From Pseudonocardia sp. N23 (GTDB lineage Bacteria > Actinomycetota > Actinomycetes > Mycobacteriales > Pseudonocardiaceae), in assembly GCF_002583555.1 (NCBI RefSeq), contig NZ_BEGX01000052.1:62001-126000 (forward strand): DNA of 64,000 nt, in the 5' to 3' direction. Below the pieces are notes generated by a model, which was given only the letters and a program-made list of their open reading frames with translations, did not search any database and was not told where the DNA came from. Each line of letters opens with the position of its first letter. Position 1 is the first letter of the stretch. This document shows positions 36,513 through 45,123 of the stretch, one piece after another. The translations under genes and the position numbers were made by a program.

Positions 36513-38614
36513 CCACCACGCTCGACCCCGGGGCCCCCACGCACGCCGAGCCCGGGCCCTCCCCCGCGACGCCGACGCGTCCGCGCTGGGAGCTCCCCGC
36601 CCTCGCGGCCCTCCTCGTCGCGACGGCCGTGCTCTACCTCTGGGACATCACCGCCAGCGGGTACGCGAACTCGTTCTACGCCGCCGCCGTGCAGGCGGGG
36701 ACGCAGAGCTGGAAGGCGTTCTTCTTCGGCTCGCTCGACCCCGGCAACGCGATCACCGTCGACAAGCCGCCCGCGTCGCTGTGGGTGATGGCCCTGTCCG
36801 GGCGGATCTTCGGCTTCTCGTCGGCGAGCATGCTGGTACCGCAGGCGCTGATGGCCGTCGGCGCCGTCGCCCTGCTGTGGGCGACGGTGCGCCGCATCGC
36901 CGGACCGGCCGCAGGCCTCCTCGCCGGCGCCGTGTTCGCGCTGACACCCGTCGCGGTCCTGATGTTCACGTTCAACAACCCCGACGCCCTGCTCGTGCTG
37001 CTCATGGTCGGCGCCGCCTACGCGACGACCCGCGCGATCGAGAAGGCCGGCACCCGCTGGCTCCTGCTCGCCGGCGTGCTCATCGGTGTCGCATTCCTCA
37101 CGAAGATGCTGCAGGGCTTCCTCGTGCTGCCCGGGTTCGTCCTGGCCTACCTGTGGGCGGCACCGACGACGATCTGGCGGCGCATCCGGCAGGTGCTGGC
37201 GGCCGGCGTCGCGGTCGTGGTGTCGGCGGGCTGGTGGATCCTCGCCGTGGCCCTGTGGCCGGCGGCCGACCGGCCCTACATCGGCGGATCGACGGACAAC
37301 AGCCCGCTGGAGCTGGCGTTCGGGTACAACGGCCTCGGCCGCATCTTCGGCGGGTCGGGCAACGGGGGCGGTGGTGGCCGCGGGGCCGAGATGGTCCCGG
37401 GTGGCGCCGGGTTCCCCGCCGGGTCCGGGTCTCCCGGCGGCGCGGGTGCCGTTCCCGGCGGGCCCGGGGGTTTCGGCGGCGGCCCGGGTGGTGGCTTCGG
37501 TGGACAGACCGGCCTCGGACGCCTCTTCAGCACCGAGATCGGCGGCCAGATCAGCTGGCTGCTGCCGGCGGCGCTGCTGCTGCTCGTCGCGGGGCTGTGG
37601 TTCACCCGCAGCGCGGCCCGGACCGACCGCACCCGGGCGGCGCTGCTGCTGTGGGGCGGCTGGACCGTCGTCACGATGGGCGTGTTCTCCCTGATGGAGG
37701 GCACCTTCCACCCGTACTACACGGTCGCGCTGGCCCCGGGGATCGCGGCACTCGTCGCGATCGGGGGGCACCAGGCGTGGCGGGCCCGCGACACCTGGAC
37801 GGGACGGGCGACGCTCGCGGTCGCCGCCGCAGTCACCGCGGTGTGGTCGTTCGTGCTGCTCGGGCGCTCGCCGGAGTTCCTGCCGTGGTTGCGCTGGGTC
37901 GTGCTGGTGGCGGGGATCCTCGCCACCGCGGTGCTGCTCGTGCCCGCGGGCCGGCGTCGCTGGCTCGCGGTCGTGGCCGCGACGACCGCGCTCGTCGGGG
38001 TGGCCGGACCGGCCGCCTACGCCGTCGACACCGCCGGGACCGCCCATCAGGGGTCGATCCCGTCGGCGGGGCCGGCGGTCGAAGGCGCGCGCGGCGGGTT
38101 CGGTATCGCAGGCGGCCCGGGCGGTTTCGGCGACCGGGGTGTTCCGGGTTCCACGAGCGGCGACGCTGTCACCGGCCGCACGGGCCGCGGCGGCGCTCCA
38201 GGCGGGGACGCGAGCGGGGCACCCGGCGGGTTCGGCGGCGCCGGCGGGCCCGGCGGCGAGGAGACGACGGACTCCGCCCTCGCGGAGCTGGTCAGGGGTG
38301 CCTCCGGGTACCGGTGGGCCGCCGCGACGCTGGGCTCGCAGAGCGCGGGATCGCTGCAGCTGGCGACGGGCGCCTCGGTCATGGCGATCGGTGGGTTCAC
38401 CGGCAGCGACCCGGCCCCGACCCTGGAGCAGTTCCAGGCGTGGGTCTCGTCGGGCGACGTGCGGTACTTCGTCTCCGGAGGCATGGGCGGGCCCGGCGGC
38501 GGCCGTGAGGGCCGCGGCACGGGCGCGCAGATCCAGGAATGGGTGCAACAGCACTTCACCGCGACGACGGTGGGGGGCCGGACGGTCTACGACCTGACGG
38601 CGCCCACCGGCTGA
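36509..38614 (+). CDS. GT39-like membrane glycosyltransferase (copy 2)
   Basis: 701 residues. Same architecture as the copy at 32956: YLWDITASGYANSFYAAAVQ, NAITVDKPPASLWVMAL, then a membrane core and C-terminal extracytoplasmic domain ending in TVYDLTAP, a tail shared with copy 1. A Gly-rich insertion (about residues 290-330) follows YNGLGRIFGG in a loop after the catalytic region, and another Gly-rich block precedes the C-terminal domain. Clear paralogue; the two may glycosylate different acceptors with one shared donor. Confidence 0.87.
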   Translation: MTTTLDPGAPTHAEPGPSPATPTRPRWELPALAALLVATAVLYLWDITASGYANSFYAAAVQAGTQSWKAFFFGSLDPGNAITVDKPPASLWVMALSGRIFGFSSASMLVPQALMAVGAVALLWATVRRIAGPAAGLLAGAVFALTPVAVLMFTFNNPDALLVLLMVGAAYATTRAIEKAGTRWLLLAGVLIGVAFLTKMLQGFLVLPGFVLAYLWAAPTTIWRRIRQVLAAGVAVVVSAGWWILAVALWPAADRPYIGGSTDNSPLELAFGYNGLGRIFGGSGNGGGGGRGAEMVPGGAGFPAGSGSPGGAGAVPGGPGGFGGGPGGGFGGQTGLGRLFSTEIGGQISWLLPAALLLLVAGLWFTRSAARTDRTRAALLLWGGWTVVTMGVFSLMEGTFHPYYTVALAPGIAALVAIGGHQAWRARDTWTGRATLAVAAAVTAVWSFVLLGRSPEFLPWLRWVVLVAGILATAVLLVPAGRRRWLAVVAATTALVGVAGPAAYAVDTAGTAHQGSIPSAGPAVEGARGGFGIAGGPGGFGDRGVPGSTSGDAVTGRTGRGGAPGGDASGAPGGFGGAGGPGGEETTDSALAELVRGASGYRWAAATLGSQSAGSLQLATGASVMAIGGFTGSDPAPTLEQFQAWVSSGDVRYFVSGGMGGPGGGREGRGTGAQIQEWVQQHFTATTVGGRTVYDLTAPTG

Positions 38615-38632
38615 CGCGGCTGCCACGGCGAC

Positions 38633-38655
38633 GCGGCGGGGACCGGTCCCGCCGC
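38633..38655. terminator. bidirectional hairpin terminator
   Basis: GCGGCGGG-GACCGGTC-CCGCCGC is a near-perfect palindrome in the 57-bp gap between convergent GT39 and TetR genes. No T-tract. Confidence 0.5.
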
Positions 38656-38671
38656 GCCGCCGACCCCCCGG

Positions 38672-39235
38672 TCAGAACGCGTTGTCCCACAACGTCACGT
38701 ACCGCTCGAAGGCCGCGTCGACGGCGACGCGGTCGCCGGTGGCGAGCAGGTCGAGCAGCAATCCGCGCACGACCGCGACGCCGAGCCGGACGTCGGTACG
38801 GGCCTGGTCGAGCGGCAGGCCGTAGTGGTCGCGCGCGGTGCGTGCCGACGGCTCGACCCAGCGTGCGATGTCGCCATCGAGCAGCCGGGCGGCGGGCTCC
38901 TCGCCGGCGAGGCCGCGGGCGTAGAGGGAGAAGAACAGCCGCACGTTGGGCGCCAGCGCCGGCTGCGAGACCTGCCGCCACAGCGCGCGCATCTGGTCGG
39001 GCGCCGACATCCCGGTGTCGGCGGCCAGCGCCGCGGCGAGCTCCTGCTGCGCGGCCTCGACCGCCTGGACCACGGCCAGGACGAGTCCCTCGCGCGACCC
39101 GAAGTGGTAGCTGAGCATCCGATGGCTGGTGCCGACGCCCTCGGCCAGGGCCCGCAGCGACAGGTCGGTCGCGCCGGTCGTCGCGAGATGGTCGAGGACG
39201 GCGGCGAGCAGCTCGTCGCGACGGGTCGTGCTCAT
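38672..39235 (-). CDS. TetR family transcriptional regulator
   Basis: 187 residues. HTH region LDHLATTGATDLSLRALAEG and MLSYHFGSREGLVLAVV. Divergent from a small SRPBCC gene; the 39-bp gap holds two palindromes of type GTACC-N4-GGTAC that overlap the inferred start sites of both genes. TACGGT ends 6 nt before its ATG, suggesting a leaderless transcript. It probably represses itself and its neighbour; the ligand is unknown. Confidence 0.9.
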   Translation of the reverse strand: MSTTRRDELLAAVLDHLATTGATDLSLRALAEGVGTSHRMLSYHFGSREGLVLAVVQAVEAAQQELAAALAADTGMSAPDQMRALWRQVSQPALAPNVRLFFSLYARGLAGEEPAARLLDGDIARWVEPSARTARDHYGLPLDQARTDVRLGVAVVRGLLLDLLATGDRVAVDAAFERYVTLWDNAF

Positions 39236-39244
39236 GTCTGGACC

Positions 39245-39274
39245 GTACCAAGTGGTACATGTACCGTCTGGTAC
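39245..39274. promoter_or_regulatory. paired TetR operators in a leaderless divergent promoter
   Basis: GTACCAAGTGGTAC (39245-39258) and GTACCGTCTGGTAC (39261-39274) repeat with a 16-bp period. The second overlaps TACCGT, a candidate -10 located 7 nt before the SRPBCC ATG; the first overlaps TACGGT, 6 nt before the tetR ATG. Confidence 0.75.
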
Positions 39275-39712
39275 ATGCGTACCGGGAGGATCGACGTCCA
39301 CGCCACCAGCGACGCACCGCCCTCGGCGGTCTTCGCCCTGCTCCACGACGTCTCCACATGGCCCGACTGGGCCGACTTCGCCACCGCCCGCCTCGAGCGC
39401 GAGGGCTCGCCCGACCCCGACGGCGTCGGCGCCGTCCGCGCCTTCACCGGGCAGGCGAACACCCGCGAGGAGGTCGTCGCCGTCGAGAAGGACCGGCACT
39501 TCGCCTACGTCCTGCTCTCGGGCATCCCGATCCGCGGCTACCGCGCCGACGTCCGGCTGACCCCGACCGCGTCCGGCGGCACGGAGATCTCCTGGCAGTC
39601 GTCGTTCACCGCGAAGATCCCGGGCACGACCCGGCTCATCGAGAAGCGGCTCGGCGCCTTCATCGACGACACCGCCCGCCGCCTCGCCGCCGCGGCCGTC
39701 CACCTCCCCTGA
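39275..39712 (+). CDS. SRPBCC (START/polyketide-cyclase-like) family protein
   Basis: 145 residues. N-terminal RIDVHATSDAPPSAVFALLHDVSTWPDWA and C-terminal GGTEISWQSSFTAKIPG..RLIEKRLGAFIDDTARRLAA follow the SRPBCC helix-grip fold, which binds hydrophobic ligands. ATG 39275 directly abuts the second operator, consistent with leaderless expression controlled by the divergent TetR. It may bind or detoxify the TetR ligand. Confidence 0.87.
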   Translation: MRTGRIDVHATSDAPPSAVFALLHDVSTWPDWADFATARLEREGSPDPDGVGAVRAFTGQANTREEVVAVEKDRHFAYVLLSGIPIRGYRADVRLTPTASGGTEISWQSSFTAKIPGTTRLIEKRLGAFIDDTARRLAAAAVHLP

Positions 39713-39737
39713 GGGCCCGGGACCTGGACGCCCCTTC

Positions 39738-39762
39738 TGCAGGGACGGCCCTTTCTGCAGGA
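39738..39762. repeat. partial relative of hairpin family 2
   Basis: TGCAGGGACGGCCCTTTC matches the left arm of the 19079 hairpin with two changes; the complementary arm is missing and is replaced by TGCAGGAAC. It lies just after the SRPBCC gene. Confidence 0.4.
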
Positions 39763-39794
39763 ACAACCCGGCACCGGTCCGCGACACCGGCGAG

Positions 39795-40108
39795 ATGATC
39801 GAGGCGCTCCGTTCCAGGGTCGGGACCGCCCTGAGCGCCACCAACGGCACCGTCCGGGCGGTCGGGGCGCTGACCCGGTCCGGGGTCGTCCGGCCGGTCC
39901 GCGGGAGCGCGTCGCGGGCACCGGCGACGTCGGCACGCTCGACGAGGACGGGCTGCTGCACCTCACCGGCCGCGCCGACGACATGATCGTCTCCGGCGGG
40001 GAGAACGTGCACCCCGGCCCGGTCGAAAACCTCATCGCCGGGCGCGACGACGTGCGGGAGGTCGCCGTCGTCGGGGTGCCCTGCCCCCGCCACCCCGAGG
40101 CACCCGTC
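39795..40108 (+). pseudogene. remnant of an AMP-dependent acyl-CoA synthetase with an internal deletion
   Basis: The 5' part encodes an N-terminus (MIEALRSRVGTALSA ... LTRSGVVRPVR) resembling the start of long-chain acyl-CoA ligases. From about 39910, in another frame, comes the C-terminal signature: GDVGTLDEDGLLHLTGRADD, IVSGGENVHP and VREVAVVGVP. The roughly 1.2-kb centre of a normal gene is absent, so this is a deletion remnant. The neighbouring acyl-CoA dehydrogenase suggests a lost fatty-acid or CoA-ester pathway. Confidence 0.8.
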
Positions 40109-40114
40109 CGGGCG

Positions 40115-40219
40115 CAACCTCACGGTCGTTCCCGGCAGCCGCACGAGCCGTACGGTTGCGCGCCTCGGACCCCTACCTGGTCGTCGCCGCTGCGGGCCGG
40201 GGGAACCGTGAGGTTGCGA
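40115..40219. repeat. wide inverted repeat between ligase remnant and acyl-CoA dehydrogenase
   Basis: GCAACCTCACGGT (40115-40127) and its exact complement ACCGTGAGGTTGC (40207-40219) are separated by about 79 nt. The centre contains GCCGTACGGTTGCGC, a related half-site. Function unknown. Confidence 0.55.
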
Positions 40220-40246
40220 CCAGGGTCGCTCACGTAGCGTCGGTGC

Positions 40247-41383
40247 GTGCCGACCGTCGAGGAGCTGTTCGCCCCGCCACCCGAGGTCGCGGCCCATCCG
40301 GCCGTCGCGGCGATGACCCGGTTGTGCGACGACATGATCGGCCCGCACGCCCCGGCCGCCGACGACCCCGCCCGCGGCGTCGACCCCGCCCACCCGCGCG
40401 CGCTCGCCGCTGCGGGCCTGCTGTCGGTGCGCGTCCCCGCGACCGAGGGCGGGCTGGGGGCGTCGCAGCGCGTCGACGTGGAGACCGTCGAGCTGCTGGC
40501 GGGCACCTGCGGGGCGACGTGGTTCGTCGTCACCCAGCACCGCAACCCGCAGGGCGACTCGACGTCGCCGATCAAGGGCCTGCACGCCGACGCCTACCGG
40601 CACGGCCCGGCCGCCGCCCGGCACCGGCCCGGCCTCGCGGCCGCCACGACACTCACCGGGATCGCCGTCGCCCACATCCGCCGCCCCGGCCCGCCTGCGG
40701 TGCGTGCCGAACCGGCGCCGGGCGGGGGCTGGCGGTTCACCGGCACCGCCGACTGGTGCACCGGCTGGGGCATCACCGACCTCACCATGATCGCCGCGAC
40801 GACCACGACCGGCCGGTTCGTGTTCGCACTGGTTCCGACGGCGCCGCGACCCGGGCTGCGGGTCGGGACGCCGGCGCCGCTCGCGGTCATGGGCGGCACC
40901 CGGACCGTCGGGCTGCAGCTCGACGGCATGACCGTCGACGCCGAGGAGGTGTTGCTCGACGTCGACGCCGCGGCCTGGATCGCCGCCGACGCCGTGCGCA
41001 CCGCTGACACCCGGCCCGCGACGCTGGGCCTGCTGCGCCGGGTGCTCGTCGAGCTGGAACGGCTGGGCCTGCGCCGCGACCGGCCCGACACCGTCGACAC
41101 CGCTTCGGTGCTCGGCGAACGGGCCGCCGCGCTGCGCGACGAGGCGCACGCGCTGCTGATCGACGTCCCCGCCGGGCAGCGGGTGCCCGAGCGTATCCGG
41201 CTGCGCGGGGAGATCGCCGAGCTGACCGTCCGGTCGGCGAACGCGTTGGTGGCGGCCAGGTCGGGCAGCGCGACGCTGCTGACCTCGCCGGAGCAGCGGT
41301 GGGTCCGGGAGGCGATGTTCCACCTCGTCCAGGGTCAGACCGACGTGATCCGGCGCGCGCAGCTGGCGGCGTTCGCCGGCTGA
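40247..41383 (+). CDS. acyl-CoA dehydrogenase-like protein
   Basis: 378 residues, GTG start; TAGCGT ends 6 nt before it, fitting a leaderless mRNA. ACAD fold features: HPRALAAAGLLSVRVPATEGGLGAS, ELLAGTCGATWFVVTQH, WRFTGTADWCTGWGITD (middle beta domain) and a C-terminal helical domain ending in VQGQTDVIRRAQLAAFAG. The sequence is divergent and the catalytic glutamate is not obvious, so it may be a flavin monooxygenase-like or otherwise modified member. Confidence 0.78.
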   Translation: MPTVEELFAPPPEVAAHPAVAAMTRLCDDMIGPHAPAADDPARGVDPAHPRALAAAGLLSVRVPATEGGLGASQRVDVETVELLAGTCGATWFVVTQHRNPQGDSTSPIKGLHADAYRHGPAAARHRPGLAAATTLTGIAVAHIRRPGPPAVRAEPAPGGGWRFTGTADWCTGWGITDLTMIAATTTTGRFVFALVPTAPRPGLRVGTPAPLAVMGGTRTVGLQLDGMTVDAEEVLLDVDAAAWIAADAVRTADTRPATLGLLRRVLVELERLGLRRDRPDTVDTASVLGERAAALRDEAHALLIDVPAGQRVPERIRLRGEIAELTVRSANALVAARSGSATLLTSPEQRWVREAMFHLVQGQTDVIRRAQLAAFAG

Positions 41384-41451
41384 CGGATGTCACGCCGCGG
41401 GCGCGACGGACCGACCACCCCTGACGCTGCCGCTCCGGGCACAGTGGAGCC

Positions 41452-41952
41452 ATGACCACCGCCGTCGCGCTCCCCCTGCGCCCGCCCGCGCACCGCGTCG
41501 ACCCCCGTGCGGTGCAGTGGTGGCGACTGCAGGGCCTCGCCGCACTGGTCCTGCTCGCCGGACCGCAGCTCGTCGTCTACCTCTCGCTCGGGATGTCGCC
41601 GTCGTGGCTGCTGGTGACGACGATCGTGACGGCCGTGCTCGCCGCCGCGTACGCGCTGGTCGTGCCGCCGGTCCGGTACCGCATCCACCGCTGGGAGATC
41701 ACCGACGAGGCCGTCTACACGCTGTCGGGGCTGGTGGTGCGGGAGTGGCGGATCGCGCCGATCTCGCGGGTGCAGACCGTCGACACCGAGCACGGGCCGC
41801 TGCAGCAGTGGCTGAAGCTGGCGAGCGTCACGGTGACGACCGCGTCGGCGCGCGGGCCGGTCACGATCCACGGCCTCGCCGCCCCCGACGCCGCCGAGCT
41901 CGCCCGTGTCCTCACCGAGACGACGCAGGCCACCCCCGGGGACGCGACGTGA
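41452..41952 (+). CDS. PH-domain (bPH2) membrane protein, YdbS-like
   Basis: 166 residues. Two membrane segments (about 26-65) and a bacterial PH domain: VPPVRYRIHRWEITDEAVYTLSGLVVREWRIAPISRVQTVD. Followed by a GTGA-coupled gene with further bPH2 domains, the YdbS-YdbT arrangement known from Firmicutes and Actinobacteria; in Bacillus the pair is linked to antimicrobial-peptide resistance. Function here is inferred only. Confidence 0.87.
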   Translation: MTTAVALPLRPPAHRVDPRAVQWWRLQGLAALVLLAGPQLVVYLSLGMSPSWLLVTTIVTAVLAAAYALVVPPVRYRIHRWEITDEAVYTLSGLVVREWRIAPISRVQTVDTEHGPLQQWLKLASVTVTTASARGPVTIHGLAAPDAAELARVLTETTQATPGDAT

Positions 41953-43622
41953 GCGACGACCCAGCCCACTCCGCGGGTCGCGACGTGACCGGCGTCGCCG
42001 AGCCCGCGCCGGTCGCGACGGAGGTCCCGTGGCGGCGCCTCGACGGGAAGATGCTGGTCGTCGCGCCGCTGCAGCACGTCGTCCGGCTGCTCCCGGTGCT
42101 GGTGATCCTGCTGTTCACCGGCCGCGGCGACCCGGTGCGGCTGTGGATCACCCTCGGCATCACGGTGCTGCTGGTCGTGCTCGGCGTCGTCCGCTGGAAG
42201 ACGACGCGCTACCGGATCACCGCCGACCGGGTCGAGCTGCACAGCGGCTGGGTGCGGCGGCAGCGGCGCTCGGTGCCGCGCGACCGGCTGCGGACCGTGG
42301 ACGTCACCTCCACACTGTTGCACCGGGTCTTCACGCTGGGCGTGCTGCACGTGCGCGGCGCGTCGAGCGCGTCGGCCGACCATCACGGACTCAAGCTCGA
42401 CGCCGTCAGCGCCGCTGAGGCGACCCGGCTGCGCACCGAGCTGCTGCAACACGGCCCGGCACCCGCGCGTGTGGGCGGGCGGACCGTCGGGGGCGACCCG
42501 GCCGAGGTCGTGGGTGGCGATGGCCGCCATGGCGACCATCGCCAGTCACAGGTGTTGTCGGTGCTGCGCTGGCCCTGGATCCGGTTCGCGCCGTTGACGT
42601 TCTCGGCGCTCGCGGGCACCGGCGTGCTCGTCGCGGCGGTGTGGAACGTGATCAGCGAGCTGGGCATCCGCCCGCGTGACCTGCCGTTCGCCACCGACGT
42701 CGCCGACCGGGTCCGCGGCGCCGCGATCTGGCTGACCGTGGGGTTCTTCGCGGTCACGCTGCTCGTCGTCGCCGTCGTCGGGTCGCTGCTGATGTTCACC
42801 GAGCGCTGGTGGGGCTACCGGCTCACCCGCGACGACGAGGGCACCTTGCGCGTGCACCGAGGCCTGCTGACCCGGCGGTCGCTGTCGGTCGCCGGCACCC
42901 GCCGGCGCGGCGCCGCGGTGAGCGAGCCGCTGCTGCTGCGGGCCGGACGGGGCGGCCAGACCCGCGTGCTCGCGACGGGGCTGGGTCGCGGCAGTCAGGG
43001 CGGTGCGGTGCAGCCGGCCGCGTCGCGACGCGAGACCCACGCGCTGGCGGCACTCCTCGTCGAGGAGCCGGTCGAGCGGGCGACCCTGGCACCCGTGCTG
43101 CGCCACCCGCGGAAGGCGTTGTGGCGCAGGCTGACCCGGGCCGTCGTCCCCGCGCTGGTGGTGTGCGCGGCGGGCTGGGTCGTGGCGGGCACCGTGCCCG
43201 GCTGGGCCTGGCTCGGCCCCCTGACGACGGCGTTGCCGGTGCTGGCGGTGCCGGTGGCGTTCGACCGCTACCGCAACCTCGGCCACCTGCTCACCGGACG
43301 CCATCTGGTGACCCGCTGGGGCTCGCTGCACCGGCGCACCGTCGTCCTGGAACGCGACGGTGTCATCGGCTGGCGGCTGCGCCAGAGCGCATTCCAGCGC
43401 CGCGCCGGTCTGGTGACGGTCGAGGCCGTCACCGCGGCGGGCGAGGGCGGCTACACGGTGACCGACGTGGCCGGCGCCGACGGCGTCGCGCTCGCCGCGG
43501 CGGTCACCCCGGGTGTGGTGGCCGGGCTCCGCTCAGCGGCGCCGGGTACCGAACAGGCCGCGGGTGATCTCGCGACCCAGGGCGCTCGCCGCGGACCGCA
43601 GGAACGACTTGACCACCGGTGA
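41949..43622 (+). CDS. PH-domain (bPH2) membrane protein, YdbT-like, carrying an in-frame palindromic repeat
   Basis: 557 residues from GTG 41949. First unit: membrane pair at about 40-75 and bPH2 domain KTTRYRITADRVELHSGWVRRQRRSVPRDRLRTVD. A second membrane/bPH2 unit follows from about residue 205, and a third ends with TVVLERDGVIGWRLRQSAFQRR. Between units one and two, codons 188-201 are supplied by copy 4 of the 40-bp palindrome, translating as VGGDGRHGDHRQSQ. The 3' end overlaps the convergent HerA-like gene by 90 nt. Confidence 0.85.
   Translation: MSDDPAHSAGRDVTGVAEPAPVATEVPWRRLDGKMLVVAPLQHVVRLLPVLVILLFTGRGDPVRLWITLGITVLLVVLGVVRWKTTRYRITADRVELHSGWVRRQRRSVPRDRLRTVDVTSTLLHRVFTLGVLHVRGASSASADHHGLKLDAVSAAEATRLRTELLQHGPAPARVGGRTVGGDPAEVVGGDGRHGDHRQSQVLSVLRWPWIRFAPLTFSALAGTGVLVAAVWNVISELGIRPRDLPFATDVADRVRGAAIWLTVGFFAVTLLVVAVVGSLLMFTERWWGYRLTRDDEGTLRVHRGLLTRRSLSVAGTRRRGAAVSEPLLLRAGRGGQTRVLATGLGRGSQGGAVQPAASRRETHALAALLVEEPVERATLAPVLRHPRKALWRRLTRAVVPALVVCAAGWVVAGTVPGWAWLGPLTTALPVLAVPVAFDRYRNLGHLLTGRHLVTRWGSLHRRTVVLERDGVIGWRLRQSAFQRRAGLVTVEAVTAAGEGGYTVTDVAGADGVALAAAVTPGVVAGLRSAAPGTEQAAGDLATQGARRGPQERLDHR
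42510..42549. repeat. 40-bp palindromic repeat, copy 4, inside a coding sequence
   Basis: Starts exactly at codon 188 of the YdbT-like gene. Outer flanks GTC and AGG match the intergenic copies. The arms carry several mismatches (GTGGGTGGCGATGGCCGCC versus GGCGACCATCGCCAGTCAC), so this copy is more decayed or adjusted to coding. Confidence 0.85.
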
Positions 43623-45092
43623 GCCCAGCACCTCGGCGACCATGCCCGGCTCCTCCTTCTCCCGGCGCCGCTCGGGCTCCGGGGGCGGCGGGGCGTCGAC
43701 GGGCGCGGCCTCGGGGGGCGACGGCTCGGCGATCTTCGCGGTGAGCTTCTCGTAGGCCGACTCGCGGTCGACGGTCACGCCGTACTTCGGGTACAGCGGC
43801 GACGCCTTCGCGGCCTCGGTGACAGCAGGCTCGCCGATGGCGTCCATCAGCGACCGCGGCGCCCGCATCCGGGCCCACGCGACCGGCGTCGGCGCGCCGC
43901 GCTCGGACAGCACCGTCACGATCGCCTCGCCGGTACCCAGCGACGTGAGCGCCTCCTCGAGGTCGTACACCTTCGAGGTCGGGTAGGTCTTGACCGTGCG
44001 GGCCAGCGCCTTCTGGTCGTCGGGGGTGAAGGCGCGCAACGCGTGCTGGATGCGCGCACCCAGCTGCGAGAGGACCGCGTTGGGGACGTCGGTGGGCAGC
44101 TGCGTGCAGAAGAACACGCCGACGCCCTTGGACCGGATGAGCTTCACCGTCTGCTCGATGCGCTGCAGGAACGCCTTCGACGCGTCGGCGAACAACAGGT
44201 GCGCCTCGTCGAAGAAGAACACGAGCTTGGGCTTGTCGAGGTCGCCGGCCTCGGGCAGGTCCTCGTAGAGCTCGGCGAGCAGCCACATCAGGAACGTCGA
44301 GAACAGCATCGGGTTGGCGGCCTGGTCGGCCAGCTCCAGCAGGGTGACGACGCCCTTGCCGTCGATCTGGCGGATCAGGTCGGCGGGCTCGAACTCCGGC
44401 TCCCCGAAGAAGTCCTCACCGCCCTGCGCCTCGAGGTTGACCAGCGCCCGCAGGATGACCCCCGCAGTGGCCGGGGAGACGCCGCCGATGCCCTTGAGGT
44501 CGGCCTTGCCCTGGTCCGACGTCAGATGCTGGATGACCGCGCGCAGGTCCTTGGTGTCGAGCAGCGGCAGCTGCTTCTGGTCGGCCCAGTGGAAGATCAG
44601 GCCGAGCGTCGACTCCTGGGTGTCGTTGAGCCCCAGGACCTTCGACAGCAGGATCGGCCCGAACTGGGTCAGCGTCGCGCGGATCGGCACCGCCGACGAC
44701 GTCCCGCCCAGCGACAGGAACTCGCACGGGTAGGCCGTCGGCGTCCAGTCGTCGCCCGTGTCGGCGGCGCGCGAGGCGATCTTGGGCCCGTCGGCACCCG
44801 GCCGGGACATGCCCGACAGGTCGCCCTTGACGTCGGCGAGCAGGACCGGGACCCCGGCGTCGGACAGCTGCCCGGCCAGGCCCTGCAACGTCTTCGTCTT
44901 GCCGGTACCGGTCGCGCCGGCGACGAGGCCGTGCCGGTTCAGCGTCGCGAACGGGATGCGGACCTTGGCCGCCGGATCGACGGCACCGTCGACGAGCACG
45001 GTGCCGAGCTCCAGCGCGAGACCCTCGGTGGCGTACCCGGCGGCGATCTGCTGAGCAGCGGTCACCGGATCGGCGTTCGTGTTCTCCCCCAC
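43533..45092 (-). CDS. HerA-like ATPase, YjgR/DUF853 family
   Basis: 519 residues, GTG start. Walker A GATGTGKT (59-66), Walker B LVFFFDEAHLL, sensor-like FFCTQLPTDVPNAVLSQLG and arginine-rich C-terminus. It matches the YjgR family of HerA/FtsK-type ATPases (usually about 500 residues) whose role is poorly known. The C-terminal 80 residues contain a Pro/Glu/Ala-rich linker. It is divergent from orn, with TAGAGT and TAGGCT hexamers serving as candidate -10 elements. Confidence 0.88.
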   Translation of the reverse strand: MGENTNADPVTAAQQIAAGYATEGLALELGTVLVDGAVDPAAKVRIPFATLNRHGLVAGATGTGKTKTLQGLAGQLSDAGVPVLLADVKGDLSGMSRPGADGPKIASRAADTGDDWTPTAYPCEFLSLGGTSSAVPIRATLTQFGPILLSKVLGLNDTQESTLGLIFHWADQKQLPLLDTKDLRAVIQHLTSDQGKADLKGIGGVSPATAGVILRALVNLEAQGGEDFFGEPEFEPADLIRQIDGKGVVTLLELADQAANPMLFSTFLMWLLAELYEDLPEAGDLDKPKLVFFFDEAHLLFADASKAFLQRIEQTVKLIRSKGVGVFFCTQLPTDVPNAVLSQLGARIQHALRAFTPDDQKALARTVKTYPTSKVYDLEEALTSLGTGEAIVTVLSERGAPTPVAWARMRAPRSLMDAIGEPAVTEAAKASPLYPKYGVTVDRESAYEKLTAKIAEPSPPEAAPVDAPPPPEPERRREKEEPGMVAEVLGSPVVKSFLRSAASALGREITRGLFGTRRR

Positions 45093-45123
45093 GTCGGCGG
45101 ACTCTAGCGCCTAGGCTGGCGGG

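Noticed and set aside
32956..38614. Polyketide or peptide biosynthetic cluster near the glycosyltransferases
   Set aside because: No PKS, NRPS, or carrier-protein genes are present; the glycosyltransferases look like envelope enzymes.
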